From Paratinospora sagittata (Eukaryota; Streptophyta; Magnoliopsida; Ranunculales; Menispermaceae), in contig CM069594.1 in assembly GCA_035771175.1 (NCBI GenBank), positions 9,920,620 to 9,984,619 of the forward strand: a stretch of DNA of 64,000 nucleotides, written 5' to 3'. Positions 1-12,975 of the stretch are shown here, one piece after another. Both the position numbers and the translations under genes were made by a program. The stretch's first letter is position 1. Each line of letters opens with the position of its first letter. The notes beneath the pieces were generated by a model, which ran no database searches, was not told the origin of the DNA, and saw nothing but the letters and a program-made list of their open reading frames with translations.

Positions 1-167
1 GCACCGCTACGAAGCGAGATGACGGCGACGGAGCGCGACGGCAACGGAGTGAGACGACGGCGACGGAGCGAGACGACTGCGACTGTCCGAAGAGTTTCAG
101 AGAGAGGAGTGGGGCGACGAGTGTGGGGGTGTGTGTGCTCGCGGGTGGGGTATATGTAGGGTTTAAG
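1..167. repeat. GC-rich imperfect tandem repeat
   Basis: The first 90 bases repeat units resembling GGCGACGGAGCGAGACGAC several times, followed by a G/T-rich stretch. Composition is far more GC-rich than the rest of the window. No open frame of note was found. It adjoins the palindromes at 168-345 and probably belongs to the same transposable element, whose other end is outside the window. Confidence 0.5.
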
Positions 168-345
168 GGAAGGCGTCTTTTGAAAAGACGCCTTCCCTTC
201 AGTTAAAAAAAAAAAATTGAAGGGAAGGCGTCTTTTGAAAAGAGGCCTTCCCTTCACATAAAAAAAAAATTGTGAAGGGAATGCGTCTTTTTTTTTAAAA
301 GACGCTTTCCCTTCACTTAAAAAAAATTATGAAAGGACGCCTTCC
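168..345. repeat. Three back-to-back palindromes
   Basis: The motif AAGGGAAGGCGTCTTTTGAA is followed at once by its reverse complement, giving a near-perfect hairpin of about 40 bases. The arrangement occurs three times with A-rich spacers, and the second and third copies are slightly degenerate. Similar short inverted motifs are known as subterminal repeats of some plant TIR transposons. Assigning this to CACTA or any other superfamily is only a guess, because no element end can be defined. Confidence 0.6.
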
Positions 346-430
346 TTAAAATGCCACCTGGGCGCCGACGTGGCGCTTGTTTGGCGCGCTGACTGTGCGA
401 TGAACACTAAAGTATGGCAAATGGGTCATT

Positions 431-1386
431 ATTTATATGTAGATGGCATTTGTGAAATTATTTTTTTTTTAGGGGTAATCATATCAAAAGCTCCTAATAA
501 CATGTCTTAAAATAAGTAGAGAACCATTACAAATTAAAAACAAATAAAAGAGATGTGCTTGGGAGAAGAAATAGAGAAATGAGGGAGAAATTCTTATTCT
601 CTTATTGATCTAGCTAGACTTTTGCTAGATTTGTGTATAATACTTGTGTACATTATAAACAACCGAAACACTCCTTTATATAGGCTCTTGGCTATATATA
701 AATAAATTCGATGGTTACAAAATCAATCTTATGAATTGGAGATTATGAAATATGTAACCTATACATAAATCTAATGGTTATTCCATAAATTTAATGTTAT
801 AAAATAATGAAATAATAGTGGTATTCAAATATCTATAATAGCTTTAGCTTTGCCTTTTTATATAAGAAACTAATATTCCTATGTTAGCCGTTGAAGATTA
901 TATTTCTCATTAGTTTGGTATTTACTGTTAATAAGCATATCAAGGTTTGCATTTGTTCAAATTGCTTACTAATCTTTGTAAAACTTCCAATAGAATCATT
1001 TTGAGATCCAACACCAATTATAACAAACTTAAATCATATATAGTTAAGAAAATAATGTATTTGCATATAAATTTCCAGAGTTATGACTTTTAGTGGTACG
1101 TGTGTGTATATATATGTTATATATAATTTAAAACTTTTCTTGTAAACCAATGTTATCTTAACACGTGCACACAAGTTGTTACTTGGATTATTATATAAAT
1201 ACATTCTGCTAGTCTCAGACCCATTATGGACTCGGAGCTTCTTTCTCCTTCTTCTTACATCTGACTTTGGTTTCTATACTGATTCTATTAATTTACAATA
1301 AATAATTTATTAGAAACTTTCCAATGCACTAAAGAAGTAATACTATTCTAAATGATTATCTTCTTAGAAAGAAAAAAAAACCTAAT
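431..1386. other. Intergenic, no gene recognised
   Basis: AT-rich sequence with no supported coding region. The part from about 560 to 760 has the look of a decayed LTR, but no partner or target duplication was found. Confidence 0.4.
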
Positions 1387-1905
1387 CTAAATGGTTAAAG
1401 GCAGAATTAAACTCAAAGTGATTTGAAAGAAGATCTTCGTTTGGTGCACGGAATAGGATAAGATTACTTTTATATTATTAGATTGGATTGGATTAGATAA
1501 GATATGATAAAATAGGATAAAATAGGATTAAAAATTGAGTAATCTTGTGTTTAGTAGTATATTTGGGATTGGATTGGATTGATATCTTTTCTTTTCTTTT
1601 TTAAATTACATTAAACCTTATAAAATAAAATAAAAAATAGAAGAAAAAAAAAGGGTGGGATAAAACAATCCCACCATTTTAGGTGGGATTGAGATTGTTT
1701 TATCGTGCGGAAAAATTTGTGAAGTGAAATTATTCTTATCTCATCCCACCTCACCTCTAAATATGAGATTGAGACTAAAAATAGTTCAATTTCATCTAAT
1801 CCTCCTTACCAAACAGCCCCTAGGGTTTGAGAATATGATCTTATAAGCTTTCTTGATTTTTCCATAAAATCCTAAAGATTGGATCTCTTTTTGTTTTGTA
1901 TCCAT
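1387..1905 (-). pseudogene. Truncated paralogue of the 4263-5264 membrane-protein gene
   Basis: Reading down from an ATG at 1905, the frame encodes MDTKQKEIQSLGFYGKIKKA and continues through a KIIFS match. This aligns with the start of the intact gene at 5264 (MDREQEELQFLGLCGTFKEA, then KIIYS). At 1820 the match is cut by a MITE. It resumes at 1439 with KIFFQITLSLILPLTI and a stop at 1387-1389, matching KIFSQITLSLILPL of the intact gene. Sequence upstream of the ATG also resembles the intact gene's upstream sequence. Only about the first 46 codons remain. This is a decayed tandem duplicate lying about 2.4 kb downstream of its relative on the same strand. Confidence 0.8.
1440..1820. mobile_element. 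MITE inserted in the paralogue pseudogene
   Basis: The segment separates two adjoining pieces of a coding frame. Its ends are inverted: GTTTGGTGCACGG on the left, and the reverse complement of the right end reads GGGGCTGTTTGGTAAGG. It also holds an internal palindrome around 1655-1705 (AATCCCACC / GGTGGGATT). The GTTTGGT terminus is like Tourist-type MITEs, but no clear target duplication was found. A degenerate relative lies near 2268-2490. Confidence 0.6.
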
Positions 1906-1953
1906 GATTCTTTGCTTCAAAAGTTTGCAATTGGATTGGAGAACTTGGGGAGA

Positions 1954-2047
1954 CTTAAAACAAAAATTAAAGAAGATTTAATTTGGGATTCTTAAAACAA
2001 AAATTAAAGAAGATTTAATTTGGGATTCTTAAAACAAAAATTAAAGA
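1954..2047. repeat. 37-bp tandem repeat, about 2.5 copies
   Basis: Units beginning CTTAAAACAAAAATTAAAGA start at 1954, 1991 and 2028, with the first two copies identical. It lies just upstream of the pseudogene start codon. Confidence 0.85.
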
Positions 2048-2267
2048 GCTTTTCTGCATTTATATAAACTACACCAGCCCCTTGAAGTGAGATTTGGGAT
2101 AAACTATAGTCAACAAACACCAGCCTGACATGTTGCATCATAGATCTTTCTTGTTACTTGTTGGACCAATATTGTTGTAATGTCAACATTCTGACTCTTA
2201 CTTTTAGGTGATGCTAGGGATGCAAGGTTTGGATATGCAACAAAATGGAACCATCTTTGGTTTCATT

Positions 2268-2490
2268 TGGTGCATTCAAGATTATTTTTATGAAACTGAA
2301 TTGGATAAAATAAGACTAGATGTGATAAAATTGAACAATTAAAAATTAAAAAAAAATATAAAATCAATTACAATGGAATAAAAATGAGAATGAGATTATT
2401 TTTTATCTCATCCTGATCGACAGCCAAACATGGGCTTGGGACTAAAAAAAATCTTATATCATTTAATTTCTCGCACCAAAATCTTTGGTG
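2268..2490. mobile_element. Degenerate relative of the 1440-1820 MITE
   Basis: It begins CATTTGGTGCATTCAAGATT and ends with an inverted GCACCAAAATC. Inside are the same blocks as the first copy (GATAAAATAAGA, then GAGATTATTTTTTATCTCATC). No target duplication is clear. Confidence 0.45.
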
Positions 2491-4262
2491 ATGTGATGTA
2501 ACGATTCGCGACATCAACATAGCTATAAATTTAATTATTTTTAATTTTCTTAAGACCGTTTTAGCATACTTGTTTGGTTATGCATATTTTAGAATCATGC
2601 AAAACTTGAGGTAAATGCTATACAAATGGATTTGAACAATAATACCCGCACACTATAATGGATCATCAAGGATCAATTCAAGAACCAAAGAGCTAACCTC
2701 AGCAAGGATCTGGACTTTTTATTCAAATTCATTTAATTTGAATTCCTGCGTTGGAAAGACTTGATTTTCAATCTTTGTGACAAAAATCAAAGAATTTAAA
2801 GAAAACTCTAGCTAGGGCTAATTGTAGATTAACACGCATAGACTTTTCTCTATGATCCTGACTGGAATATCAATCTGAAATATCGTTTGTCTCATCTGAA
2901 AAAAACCAATTGAGAGTTATTCTATGCCCTAAAAAATAGAGCATTTTCAGGAATAAGCACTTTTATCATTCCTAAAGTATATACTGTCGTATATATAAAG
3001 TATTTGTAATTATTTTTAATTTTCATCTCAATAATGTATCTGTGACATGACTTTTTATCATAAAGTAGCAACAACTTATTTTTGTGGCGAATATAAGAAA
3101 AATCATCACAAAAGACCTTGTTTGTTATACTCAACTTCGTTACATGAAATGGATATTGTGGGGAATTTTGTCTTCACCTCAATTTAACTTTGTAGAGAAT
3201 TCTAGTTTAATGTATAATTTTATGATTTCTTCTTGTAATGGTTCTCTAGCCAGGTATTGAATTTAACACAAATTAGAATTTGTTAATCATAGAAAAAACT
3301 TGTTGCCATGCTTGTAGTTAGAGGTAGAGACATTAATTGTATATGTCTGCAAAGTAATCATGTAATTTGTTAGAGATTGCTTGCTTGATTGTAAAAGGTT
3401 TATATACTCTAATTTGGTTATATTAGTGAAAGTTCTATTTGTGATAATTTAGATTGCTTCAATATTCTAATTTTCCATTCAAAAAGGACAAAATTAATAG
3501 AGATTCAGTACTTTTTTTTATGAATAATTAAGCATTAACAAAAAAAAAAAAATCATTTTGAGGATATAAAGATTCAAAAACAAAACTCAGAAAATATTTT
3601 ATTACCATTTTCTAAAAAAAACAACATTTATGTTCTTCTCTTATTAAACTTCATAATAACTATCTTTAAATTCATTAATCCTTATTTTTGATAGAAAACT
3701 GAATTTGTTTTCTATATCTAAATCACAGGCCAAACAAGGCCTAAAGTGTTACTTCTAGATTTTTTTTATTTTTTTGGTAATTTAACACTTCATTATAATT
3801 GCTTCTATGCAAAATAAACTAATTTCATCAAACAGTCACCATAGTCCATAAGCATGCTTTATAAGACTTTTTTATTTCAAATTGGCCTTATATAAATCTC
3901 TACTAATTGATTCAATGAAATCATTTTGAGTCGAATTACCTATATATCATGATTAACTTGAATCATAATCAAGCATTAGGAAAAATGCTAAAGTGGAATT
4001 CAAAGTTACATCTAAGCCTTTAGATTGCATCAAATCATGTGGTAATTTCGAGACAATTCAACGGTGTACGGTGGTGATATACGTTGAATGTACATTTTAG
4101 GTATTAATGTAGCATTACTCACGCATTTAATTTTTTTTGCTTATTACATACATGATATTGATATATACTTCAAAGCTTTCAATACAATCTTTCCTTTTCC
4201 AAACAGAAACATATATCACAAATATGATTTCTTATACAAACTCTGTTAATTAGTACAAATAC
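2491..4262. other. Intergenic, no gene recognised
   Basis: AT-rich sequence with no supported coding region, RNA gene or bounded repeat. It lies downstream of the minus-strand membrane-protein gene and should contain its 3' UTR and polyadenylation region. Confidence 0.5.
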
Positions 4263-5264
4263 TCACGCATAATTAAACTGCTCTAATTGAACATCTCTCC
4301 CCTTTAAAGGCTCATACTCTCCTAGATAAACTTCCAAGTGATCTGAAAGAACCGATTTGTCAATGTTCTCATGATGATATGACTTGCAAATGAAGTACAC
4401 AATGGTTTGAACAATGAGGCCAAGAAGAATCAGATTCAAGAGGAGAAAAAAGCAAATCGCGCCATAACTAACTCGCCCAGCCATTCCTAATGACTCACCA
4501 TGAACAACTAAGTTCTCAAATGCAACTTGTATTAACACCAAAAAGAACTGAAATATAACAAATATGGCACTTGCAAGCCACATCTTTCCCTTAATCAATG
4601 CACTGCTCTTCATCATAGCTTGAATCCCATATGAATCTTCCAATACTGAAACAACACTGGCCAAATGCCAAATAACACTAATATATACAAACCCAATTAA
4701 ATATATGACAAATAGGAATATCAAAACTATTGCACCCAATGCAATAGGTGCCATTAGAAGGTACCATAAAATAAAAACTAGTATGGAAACAATATTGTAT
4801 CCTAGCATGATGATGAAATTACATAGGAATGTGACCATAAGCCTTTTCCAAACCTTAGGAACTACACTCATGACCTTCCTAACAGTAATTTCTTTAGCGG
4901 TATAAATGCATGCGATTGTATAAACAACGGCGGAGGTCGATAAGAGGGAGAAGATAAGAACAAAGAGGAGATAAGCAGCCTTGAATAACCAATACGTGGT
5001 CCATTGGGACGATAGGCGATTGGCGATCCTATGGTACATAGGACTACCGGATCGCGTATAATCTAAGGCTTGTTCATTAGTGAGGATCTTAGAAAATAGA
5101 AAATCAGAAATTTGGATATGAGCTAAGAAGATGAAAGACAAAGGGAGGATCAATGAAAGGGTGATTTGAGAGAATATCTTACTCCAAGAATATATGATCT
5201 TGAAAGCTTCCTTGAATGTGCCACATAGACCCAAGAATTGAAGCTCCTCTTGCTCTCTATCCAT
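4263..5264 (-). CDS. Plant-specific six-pass membrane protein, function unknown
   Basis: A single uninterrupted 333-codon frame. The ATG at 5264 opens with MDREQEELQFLG, a start shared with the pseudogene at 1905, which supports this start. Hydrophobic stretches near residues 31-50, 92-121, 141-168, 171-198, 229-250 and 266-294 predict about six membrane spans. A short conserved-looking loop with MMKSSALIKGKMWL lies near 217-230, and the acidic C-terminal tail is hydrophilic. It resembles the uncharacterised, usually intronless plant transmembrane family sometimes labelled polyadenylate-binding protein 1-B-binding protein. That label is historical and says little about function. No catalytic motif is visible. 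It is probably an intact gene, because the frame is open while the linked paralogue is broken. Confidence 0.85.
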   Translation of the reverse strand: MDREQEELQFLGLCGTFKEAFKIIYSWSKIFSQITLSLILPLSFIFLAHIQISDFLFSKILTNEQALDYTRSGSPMYHRIANRLSSQWTTYWLFKAAYLLFVLIFSLLSTSAVVYTIACIYTAKEITVRKVMSVVPKVWKRLMVTFLCNFIIMLGYNIVSILVFILWYLLMAPIALGAIVLIFLFVIYLIGFVYISVIWHLASVVSVLEDSYGIQAMMKSSALIKGKMWLASAIFVIFQFFLVLIQVAFENLVVHGESLGMAGRVSYGAICFFLLLNLILLGLIVQTIVYFICKSYHHENIDKSVLSDHLEVYLGEYEPLKGRDVQLEQFNYA

Positions 5265-6640
5265 GATTCCTGGTTTCAGAGGTTGCTGTTGGATTGAAGA
5301 ACAAATTAGAAAATAAAATAAAAGGAAGATGAGATCTGAAAGAAGTTAATGGACAAAGATGAGAAAAACTAGGGAGGTCAAACCATACCACCCTTCTCTC
5401 TATCGCTCTTAACTACTACAGGTCTTTCAAATAAGATCTGAGGTCATATATGTCACCAAACACCAACCAGAAACAATACACATGGCAACTTCTTATTGCT
5501 CCTTGAAGCATATATTATTAATAATTCAGATTTATGTGATGTACACTTCTAGGTTTGTAAGTTTTCGTTATCTTGAACTTGAAGCGAAGTTTTCTGCAGT
5601 GGCACCCTCAAATCTCTTCACTGCAGTGGAGGATGAGGATGATTGTTTCCTAATGAATTAACCTCTTATGATTAATGACCTTCTGATGGTGGGGAGGCGG
5701 CTTAAGTGTCATGATTAATTACTTTTCCTCTTCTTATTTTGTGTTTGATCTTAAAATTTTGAAATATTATTGGTTAATTAAGGCTAGAGATATGTTACAT
5801 ATGGCTCTTTCAGATGGAGAGAGATGTGGAGGTAGGTGGTAAAGAAGACCCAGCGAAGAGATTTGCACCGTTGCTCCAGTGAAGGTCGTTGGTGGGGACA
5901 GCTACCAGTTCGTTCTCGAAACGCGGAAAGAGAGACTTTTTCAACGAGTCTCTCATTCAAAGAGCCTCGGTTGAATTAAGCCGCCCTCGGTTGAGTCAAT
6001 GCTCCCGTTTCGTGGCTTTCACTGAATAAATTAACTACGTTGAGGTTCAGCTTTGGAATCTGGGCGCTTCTAGATGCACACCACAGTGCACCGTGCACGA
6101 AACGCCTCTCCCAAACTCGTCTATTGACGACAAAAAAAAAAAAAAAAAAAGTCGTCGTGTTCATCTGTCAGGTTGGTTTTGGGTTTTAATGAAAAAAAAT
6201 GTTAATTTAACTGCATAAAATTGTAATTATAATTTATATATATATATATTTATTAAATTATTTAATACATATTTTAAGATATATAAAATATTAATATCTA
6301 ATAAATATACATATATAATTTTACATGTAATTACAAAATTTATTGTTAAATTAACATTTTATTTTAATAAAATATCAGCCCAAACTAATTAAATTTTGGT
6401 TAGAAAAATTCTAGATTGGGAGCTGATGGTTTACTTTAATGTCTTGACTCAGAATTCACATTTTATAAGTTAATTTTTCAGTTAAATACCAATATAATTA
6501 TAGAATGTCTAAGTCAAATATAAATATAACTATAATTTGATATAATATTTTTTATGTTATTTTATTTATGTGATTTAATTATAGTAGGTGACCTAATAAA
6601 AATATTAATTAAAGCAATGGTTACTGTTACACTCAAAAAT
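5265..6640. other. Upstream region of the membrane-protein gene
   Basis: This should contain the promoter and 5' UTR of the minus-strand gene starting at 5264. No TATA box could be assigned with confidence. The part from 5800 to 6130 is less AT-rich and contains a poly-A run (6131-6150), but no coding similarity was recognised. Confidence 0.4.
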
Positions 6641-7715
6641 AGGCAAAGAAGACAATGAGAATAAAAAACCAAGAAAAAAAGAAAAATGGAAGGACAATCC
6701 GAAGGAAACTAGGACGAGGAGTCCACCTTGACCAAGAAACTTCCCCCTCGGCCACGACCGAGTGAACTCCCTCAGCCACGGTCGAGGTCGAGTGCCTTTC
6801 CTCGAACAAGGTCAAGTGCCTCTCCTCGGCCACAACCAAGGCCCTCTCTCAGGCCATGGCCGAGGGCAACTTACGACCTCAGTTGAAGGAACCTCACAAA
6901 CATTCTTGACACGTTGATAACAACTTGAATACCGCATAGTACGGATCTCGAGACATTGAACAACGAGCCACCTCTCGATGAGAAAAGGCATGAATTACTC
7001 CCATGGATGGAGCACAACATTAAATACACAAAGCACCTGTCACGGACTGCTCTTAAAATGGGCTTTTTTTTTTCCTCCACAAGTCTATGCGGTGCTGTAT
7101 GTGCACCCACATCCACATACAGCAAGCCTAACATCTTATCATGCCATATCTCCAATCAAGTGTACGATTATAAACTAAGAATCATACACAGCGGAATCTA
7201 AAGTAGTTATACAATATGGTACCATAATTAAGATCAAGTTCAATGTTACAGTCCTATAGTGGCTAGGAAAAAGCTAATATCACAAGAACATTGCTACAAA
7301 AAGAATCAAAATGTATCTATACCCAAAAAGAGGAGTCAAATTGCTACGCGCTACTCCCCAAGCAGTAGATCGACGTAGTCGGCAACGACAACTTGCTCCT
7401 CCTCACCCTGATAGTCATTGTAAAAGTCACACAATGCCTCCGTCTCAAGCGATTGGTCCTCAACCTCCTGAGTTTCACTCACCACGTCTGAAAAATGATA
7501 ATATGAAAAAAAAAAAAAAAAAAAAAAAAAAAATTCAAGTGGCTCGCAAGTAACTACCACTTCCAAAGCCCACTCCCTGGGGAAGGAAAGGAAAAATTAT
7601 AGATTTGGTGAAGTCTTCCTTATTAAATTGTATTCTACTTTTAATTCATGAAAAATGATTCTAGATATTATTTCTTTTTTTACTAGTACCTCATTTTTTT
7701 TGGATTCTATATTCA

Positions 7716-7755
<40 letters not shown>

Positions 7756-10700
7756 TTCTCAATTTATGTTTGATATTGTCCTAAATTCTCTAAATCTTAG
7801 GATTTATTCCAATAAGCATGTTAATTTCTCAATATCTTACAGAAAAAATCAATATTTACCATTTACCAATTATGAAAATTAAACAAGCAAATAAAATATA
7901 TAAAAGAATTATAATTATGTATGATGTTGAAACAATAATCAGAATACTTCAATAATGCATGCCCGGTATGCCAATTTAACATCATCATAATAAAAATTGA
8001 TTGATAATACAAAAGAGACAAGTCAGAACATCTACGCCCATACACAGTGTGCCTCATGAATCCTTCTAATATCAAGCACACTAATCAATAACATGTTTTG
8101 GGGTCTGATCTCTTAGCATTCATTTAAGTTTTCACTTTAGCCATGATGAGAATCTCGTCCCATGAATTACTTTCTTTAAACCTCTAGTTATACGACTGGT
8201 TTTACAACACCCCCGTCAGGGTATCTTATTCCTTGTATTAACTGAGCGAGGAGGTTCTTGTTAGAACTCTGAATTATCTACATCTGGACAAAGCCACAAT
8301 TACTCCCAACTTCAATTTTTTTGCATAAAATGCTCATAGGCCACTCCGCCGGCCAAACGTACTGAACAATCATCACCTTACCATCACTCAACATCCAAGT
8401 AGCACAACCCTTATTGGATGTACCCGCGGGAGGGAATGGGAACCCACTAATCCATTGGTCAGACGGTTGACCCACTAAGCTGTTGGTCAGACAGTTAACC
8501 CACTAATTTGCTGGTCAGACGGTAATATGATGTCTACAGATATTCTAGAGATTCAGGGTCAACATGACCCTCGTGTCTATGCCTATCAAGCAAACAAGTA
8601 TCATAGGGTCCGATCACTCAATTCTTTTAATCATTAATCACATTTTATCATTTGAAAGTTTGATTAATGCAACAATATGAGAGTGATCGATAAATTAAGG
8701 AAAACTATGCATACATATATGCATGTAAATGCATATAAAGTATAAGTAAGATATTCTATGGAAATTATCTTTTCTTGAAATACAATTTTCCTATATGATG
8801 CTAAAATCAAATCTCGCTAATCGATTAATTAACGACTTAATAGCTAATCATATATTGTGTATTTTCCTTAGGAAAAGTGTCAATTTGTAAATCTATCAAT
8901 CATTTTTTTTCTTAAATAAGCCAATGTGGGATAATGGAGTCGCGTAGGCGTTTTAGATAAATATTACTGACCATTGATCCATTTTCAAAGGATGGGGATC
9001 AACCGCCTTTGTCAATTAATCAATAGCCTAGGAAGACTCTCACGAATAATCACGATAAACCATCAAATTTGAATACTATTTAAAATATCGACAAACCGTG
9101 ATAACTAGGGTATACTTTATTTGATATGACAGTTTATTATTTCATAAAAACTTATCTCAATATATAAGGTGGGACATGTTAATTGGGTTACACCCGTAAC
9201 ATTTTCCAACTTTAGAGTCATATAGGCAAAATAATCATTTTTATGCTTTAATTTGGTTATTATCTTTGAATTTTTAAAGTAGAAATCCCTACTAAGATTT
9301 TAGTCTTATTTATTTATATTTTATCAATTATTTGATACCAAGGGCATTATAGTAATTTGTTATAATCTTTGGGATATATATCTTGACTATGTTTGTACCT
9401 AAAATCTTGACTATGTTTGTACCTAAAATTAGGAGCGAGCCTAATTAAGCTTGGTTGGATAAATTAATTGGCTCATATTTATTGAAGTTATACTAAGTTG
9501 GTTAATTGGACTCATAGGGTTTCAATTAATTTAAATGTGTCAAGTTAATGTAGATTGATTGAGTTGATTAAGCCTACTGGTCAATTGAAATTAAAGTTAT
9601 TTAGCTTAAATCGACCTTAATCAAATCAAATTAAATTAAATTGACTAATTAGATTCATGGGTTAGGTTTAATTAATTAAATTTAGTTAATTAAGCATCTG
9701 TTCAATCCAATATTAACTTATTGGGTCAATTAGATAGGTAGTTTTGATTTGCATTGTAATTAATTAAGTCTAATAAACTTTAATTAAATTAATTTTGACT
9801 TATGATGTTAAAAAGGGCAAAATTTAGTTAAGCTATCTTGTCATATTTCTATGGTTTAGCAAATCTACATTTTTTTTTTCTAAGTTGATATAATTTTAGG
9901 CCCCATGAAATATGTTGCACTTATTCACTAATTTAATGAAGCCAAATTTTTGAAAATAAATTATTTTATTATGTCCAAAGGTTCAACCCACATTAATGTA
10001 TTCACTTTTTCCAATTTGGGGCAAGTACTATTAAAAGTGGGTTAGCTAAGCATCTCATTTAGCTTAAAATAGGACTCAAATCGGTCAAGTCAAAGAGGGT
10101 CTTGACCTAGTCAAAATTAGTCAACCAAGTACTATTCATCATATTCTTCGTCTGACCTTGTAACAGCATGTTTTCCAACACTTTTTCTCCTCATTTTTCT
10201 CCCATCTTCCTTGCTCATTTCCACCACATGGATCCTCGTATCCATGTTTGAAGTAGTAAAACTGACTCAAATATGGGTTGTTCTAACAGCTTATCTTTTT
10301 CATTTCGACTAGCCATATTCCTACCCCTTTTTCTCCTATTTTCCCCTTCTATTTAGTTCTAATCTTTTCCCATTTCTCTTCTCCATACTTCCTACTTTCA
10401 TTTAGTTTTACCCGCAGCCATTGTTGATGATGTTTGTAAGTGAAAAATCTACCCTAAAATTGGGTTGCTGAAACAGTTACACTCGTCATGCACAGGTATA
10501 AGAAAATTTGAACAAAATAGCATTTCCAGCAAGTCAATAAACTATAGATCAATGAAAATCAGTAATTATCAAGATTAAGAATCAAAGAAGCTAACAAGAG
10601 AATGAGAAAGAAAAGATTCAAACCCAAATAAATGAGTAAAAGAAGTAGAAATCACTTGCCTATCCTTGAGCTTCCTTGAAGTCTTTAATGGAGAGTATAG

Positions 10701-11500
10701 GGAAGGGAGGGAGAGGGAAGCAAGGAGAAAAAATGGATTCTCTGGTGGGAGGAATGAGAGAATAAGTGAGTTTTGGGTATTTTATAGATAGTGGCGCTTT
10801 GAGATTTTGAGAGAAAGTGAGGGTTTGCATGCATTTGTTAGAACTTTTAATGGATGCATGGTTAATTTTCCCATTGGAGACTATTTGTCCCTCTTTGTAT
10901 CACATCAAGCCATGCATCCCTCCTTCTATCACATCAAGCCGTGCATTGGCAAGCATGGTGGCCAAATGACGGGGTGACACTTGTGAGTCCTATGACGTGG
11001 CAAACCTCGATTTTCATGTTTAAGCTTAGTTTGCATGTCCGACGATAAAATTTAATTTTTACTTTGCAAATTCGTTTGAAGCCTGATTCAAGCAGGGTCA
11101 GTTGGAATCGTAATGAAATCACAATCGATTTGGTACCAATTTCATTTTGAAATTCTCAATGATTCGAAATTTTATATTTTATCCTTTAAACGGTTTAAGA
11201 ATTGTGACAGTGAACCAATCGATCAAAAATATACAACCGGTAATGTTAGAACAAATTGGCATTAGGCTGACTAATAAGGAGTGGTTTTAACTCACAAGTC
11301 AATAACACTGACTAAAATTGTCAATGGAGTCCACAATTTCATGTTTCCACCTTAGATATATAGCAGGATATCATGACATCCCCTTTTTCCTATAGAAAGA
11401 GACCTCATTCTTCATAAACATGTATGCTCTGAGCTTCCATCTTTACAAACTTTTATTTTATTCTCCTACAATATCTAACTTAGGCATCAGAGTGGTTTCA
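6641..11500. other. Repeat-derived non-coding region
   Basis: No credible gene. From 6715 to 6870 there are imperfect repeats of a CCTCGGCCACGACCGAG type. A poly-A run lies at about 7505-7533, and an ATT microsatellite at about 7717-7755. Near 9185-9202 is GGGTTACACCCGTAACA, reminiscent of an LTR-like end. From 9385 to 9430 a 23-base block containing CTTGACTATGTTTGTACCTA is duplicated in tandem. The stretch 10650-10830 resembles the promoter-proximal part of the TG...CA element at 19208-22065. I take the whole as decayed LTR-type DNA without firm boundaries. Confidence 0.4.
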
Positions 11501-12754
11501 GTGACATCCACCACCCGGTGTCACCACCTTTGTAGGTCCGGAGTGAGGCGATCTTGCTAGGAAGTAGCATACAGTCTTGATATTCAATCAGCCAGTATAA
11601 GCTTGGGTCAGACGCAAGAGATTTTTGGCTGAAACAATTAATATTTTTAATTAGTTCAGGTTGGGTCCGGTTGTTCGGATTTTATTTTGTAAAATCTTGA
11701 CCCAATCCGAACTTGATCGAGTTGTTAATTCCTAACCCAACCCAATCCAACCCACATACTTCGAGTCGAGTTGTTTGGATAAATACATTGCCTCTCCATA
11801 TGAGAAAGGCAAGCTATCGTTCATTCTATCAATTCACCTACATCTCTTTGTTCTATTCTTTTTGTGAAGCTCTTGAAGGAAAACAGAGATTGTTTTACAG
11901 AAAGAAGAAAGAAGGAAGAAACGAAAAAATGATGATTCAATTCAAGAAATTGGTTACAGCGCTCTTATATATTACAAAAACAAAGACACTCTCTTGTTAT
12001 CTAACAACCTCTAACTGATCTTCTTTAAGCTATCAGACTCCAACTACCAATAACAACCTATCACATCATGTCACCTAATAACTAATTGTCCACATCACAC
12101 TAACTAACTTTTAAATAGTCTTAACAATCTTAGATTCACTTTATTGTTTTGATCTGAAATTCAATTACAAGTAGAGTAATTCTTTCTTTCAAGTAGTCAT
12201 TTTTCTTTTAGCTCCCTAAATTGCTTTTTATAGTGTAATTAAGATTTTCTAATATTTAAGAACATGACATAAAGCAAAATAATTAAATTAAACTTTTTTT
12301 TTCCATAATTATCAAATAACCCTCTAATTCCCAAGAGTTCATCTGTTATTTAAATTAGTAAATGTTCAAAGTAAAGAGTAAAATTGAAATAATCACTAAA
12401 AAAAGTCTCTTCCTAATACCTTTAAAGTTTTTTAAGCATGGGTTTCGATTTTTATGTGTCATTTCCCTCACAACTTCTTTTCAAAACAGTTGTAACTTTC
12501 CTACCTTCACCATCTTCCATCTTTCGCTATGCTGAAAATATGGGGTGGTTCTCTTCCTCCTTTCAACTAATCTCAACAAAATCTATTGGCTATCAGATTC
12601 TGTACGTTGTCCTCTCTAAGAGAAGTTGTTCTTTTATGGGACTAATTTCCCTGCATCATATCTCCTGCCACTCCTTCAATTTTTCCCCCTTCTACCTTTC
12701 TACTTGTCCTTCCTAGACTTTGCTATCCTTCTTTCTTTCCCTTGGTCATCCTTA
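11501..12754. other. Intergenic repeat debris
   Basis: It includes a fragment at 11650-11790 with CCCAACCCAATCCAACCC-type runs resembling hAT MITE ends. The frames here show no recognisable domain. Confidence 0.35.
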
Positions 12755-12975
12755 ATGGATGAAGATTTAACTGAAGATGAAAATGCTGCTCTTTAGGTAA
12801 ACTTGGAAGCCAAGCCAAATGAATTGAAAGTTCGTCAATTGAGTCTAGTAGGACATCTTTGCACATCTAAGAAGCTCAATCGATTAGGACTAAAAGATAG
12901 CTTATCCAAGGCTTGGGGCTTTGAAGATGAGGTTAAGTTTTTGAAGGTTGCCTTCTTAAGTTATTTTTAGTATTT
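12755..12975 (+). pseudogene. Possible LINE ORF1 fragment
   Basis: A frame starting near 12755 encodes an acidic stretch, a stop, then LSLVGHLCTSKKLNRLGLKD followed by SLSKAWGFEDEV. This pattern (LVG+L then a basic stretch then a tryptophan) resembles the DUF4283 region at the N-terminal end of plant LINE gag-like proteins. The match is short and the frame is broken, so confidence is low. Confidence 0.35.

Noticed and set aside
405..420. CACTA at the end of the palindrome tract as a CACTA-transposon terminus
   Set aside because: Only the 5-base motif is present. No inverted partner or 3-bp duplication was found in the window.
5976..6164. Short minus-strand frame beginning MNTTTFFFFFF
   Set aside because: Depends on a poly-A run; no similarity to a known protein.
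7655..7882. Plus-strand frame with a poly-Leu run
   Set aside because: Caused by an ATT microsatellite; low complexity with no flanking gene structure.
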